The notes beneath the pieces were generated by a model. The model did no database searches. It had not been told where the DNA came from and was given only the letters and a program-made list of their open reading frames with translations. From contig JWZX01002591.1 of assembly GCA_001275005.1 (NCBI GenBank), positions 1-24,216 of the forward strand: DNA of 24,216 nt. The letters are read 5' to 3'. The stretch is from Chrysochromulina tobinii (lineage: Eukaryota > Haptophyta > Prymnesiales > Chrysochromulinaceae). Within the stretch, counting starts at the first letter, position 1. Every line of letters begins with the position of its first letter. The position numbers were made by a program, and so were the translations under genes. Positions 23,585 through 24,216 of this stretch are shown piece by piece.

Positions 23585-24216
23585 GCGCGAGTACGGGGCG
23601 ATGGCAGGACAGATCGGGCGATCGGGCGTGCACATGTGCTCGGTCGAGAGGTGGAGAGAGCGACCAGGCGTGAAGGTCGCGTGAAGGAGCCGGGTGGCAC
23701 ATGGGGAAGGCTGCATACTCATGCAGACGGCGGAGAGAGCGAGAAGTCGACTCTTCACAGATCAGCATCATTGATCAAACGCACAAAGCGAAGCGATGCC
23801 CGGCCCGAGCGCTAGCCGATTACTCAATAGCTCTGAGAATTTTCCGGCTTCGCGCCCGGGTAACCGTCGCACAATCTGATCAATCCACAAACGAAGCCGA
23901 ATAAAACGGCGAAAGCGGGCGTTAAACCGCGTTAGGACTTATCGAAGGCTGTCGTTGGCGTGTCATTCCACACGCCGCCCCGCGCCCGCGCGCCCCGCCG
24001 GCGCCGCTGCCGCGGGCGCGCGGGCTGCGGCTCCGAGCCGCGACCCGCGAGCACCACGATCCAGCATCCTCCGAAAACGCGCGGAAATCGTTCCGACGCA
24101 TCCAACCCGCCGAAGCCACTACGAAGCCACGCCACCGCCGCCTCCGCCGGTCCGCCGCCCACGCGCGGGCGGCGCACCGCGCGACCGCACCTTCGAACCG
24201 CACCTCCAGTCGTCTG
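23585..24216. other. Right-flank intergenic region, no supported gene
   Basis: This 632-bp stretch lies downstream of the OEP61-like gene and runs to the window edge. It carries TTAAACCG at 23922-23929 and a very GC-rich segment from about 23970 to 24050. A 93-codon minus-strand frame (23922-24203) is Arg/Ala-rich without recognisable domain and is not called, although it could be the start of a gene beyond the edge. Confidence 0.45.

Noticed and set aside
23922-24203. 93-codon minus-strand frame at the right edge
   Set aside because: It is Arg/Ala-rich without motifs and lies in extremely GC-rich sequence. It cannot be distinguished from a chance open frame.
1-24216. CRISPR arrays, insertion sequences, transposon or viral genes, defence islands
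   Set aside because: No spaced repeat array, transposase, integrase, reverse transcriptase or capsid-type motif was recognised on either strand. The gene content is ordinary eukaryotic nuclear.

Overview
The window reads as a GC-rich nuclear segment of a unicellular eukaryote, most plausibly a flagellated microalga of haptophyte type. The lineage is inferred, not proven. Support for a eukaryote comes from spliceosomal introns, which can be placed exactly because conserved proteins resume across them, and from a purely eukaryotic gene set: V-ATPase subunit d, ATG13, METTL16, TPGS2, a SURP/RRM RNA-binding protein, a Sds3-like factor and an OEP61-like TPR protein. All four well-placed introns use GTGYGY-type 5' splice sites. 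TPGS2 suggests polyglutamylated tubulin and hence cilia or flagella. No rRNA, tRNA, transposon, CRISPR array or viral gene was recognised.

Layout from left to right. A gene cut by the left edge (+, to 707) and an ankyrin-repeat protein (973-2040, +) come first. A GC-rich convergent gap follows, then a mitochondrial-ribosomal mS23-like gene (2888-3727, -), which is divergent from a two-exon Sds3/BRMS1-like gene (3911-4999, +). After another convergent gap there are two close same-strand genes: a StrG-like 2-oxoglutarate oxygenase with a C-terminal membrane anchor (5886-7292, -) and METTL16 (7346-8896, -). METTL16 is divergent from an unrecognised small gene (9106-9672, +). Next come three-exon V-ATPase subunit d (10328-11723, -) divergent from two-exon ATG13 (11973-15217, +), and TPGS2 (15900-16931, -) divergent from a small basic, probably nuclear protein (17350-17763, +). 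The window ends with a SURP plus multi-RRM protein (19073-21718, -) divergent from an OEP61-like TPR/tail-anchor protein (22007-23584, +), followed by a gene-free right flank.

The strand order is strikingly regular: five head-to-head pairs with short shared promoters (about 180-420 bp) alternate with longer tail-to-tail gaps (about 650-1300 bp). The 5' intervals repeatedly carry GTGTGAA, and four of the 3' gaps carry TTAAACCG; both are candidates for core promoter or 3'-end signals. The genes are mostly unrelated housekeeping functions, not one pathway. The exceptions worth noting are the ATG13/V-ATPase d divergent pair (autophagy and lysosome or vacuole acidification) and the METTL16-oxygenase tandem, whose 53-bp spacing raises the possibility of one fused or co-transcribed gene. 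I found no clear defence-like or otherwise novel multi-gene system.
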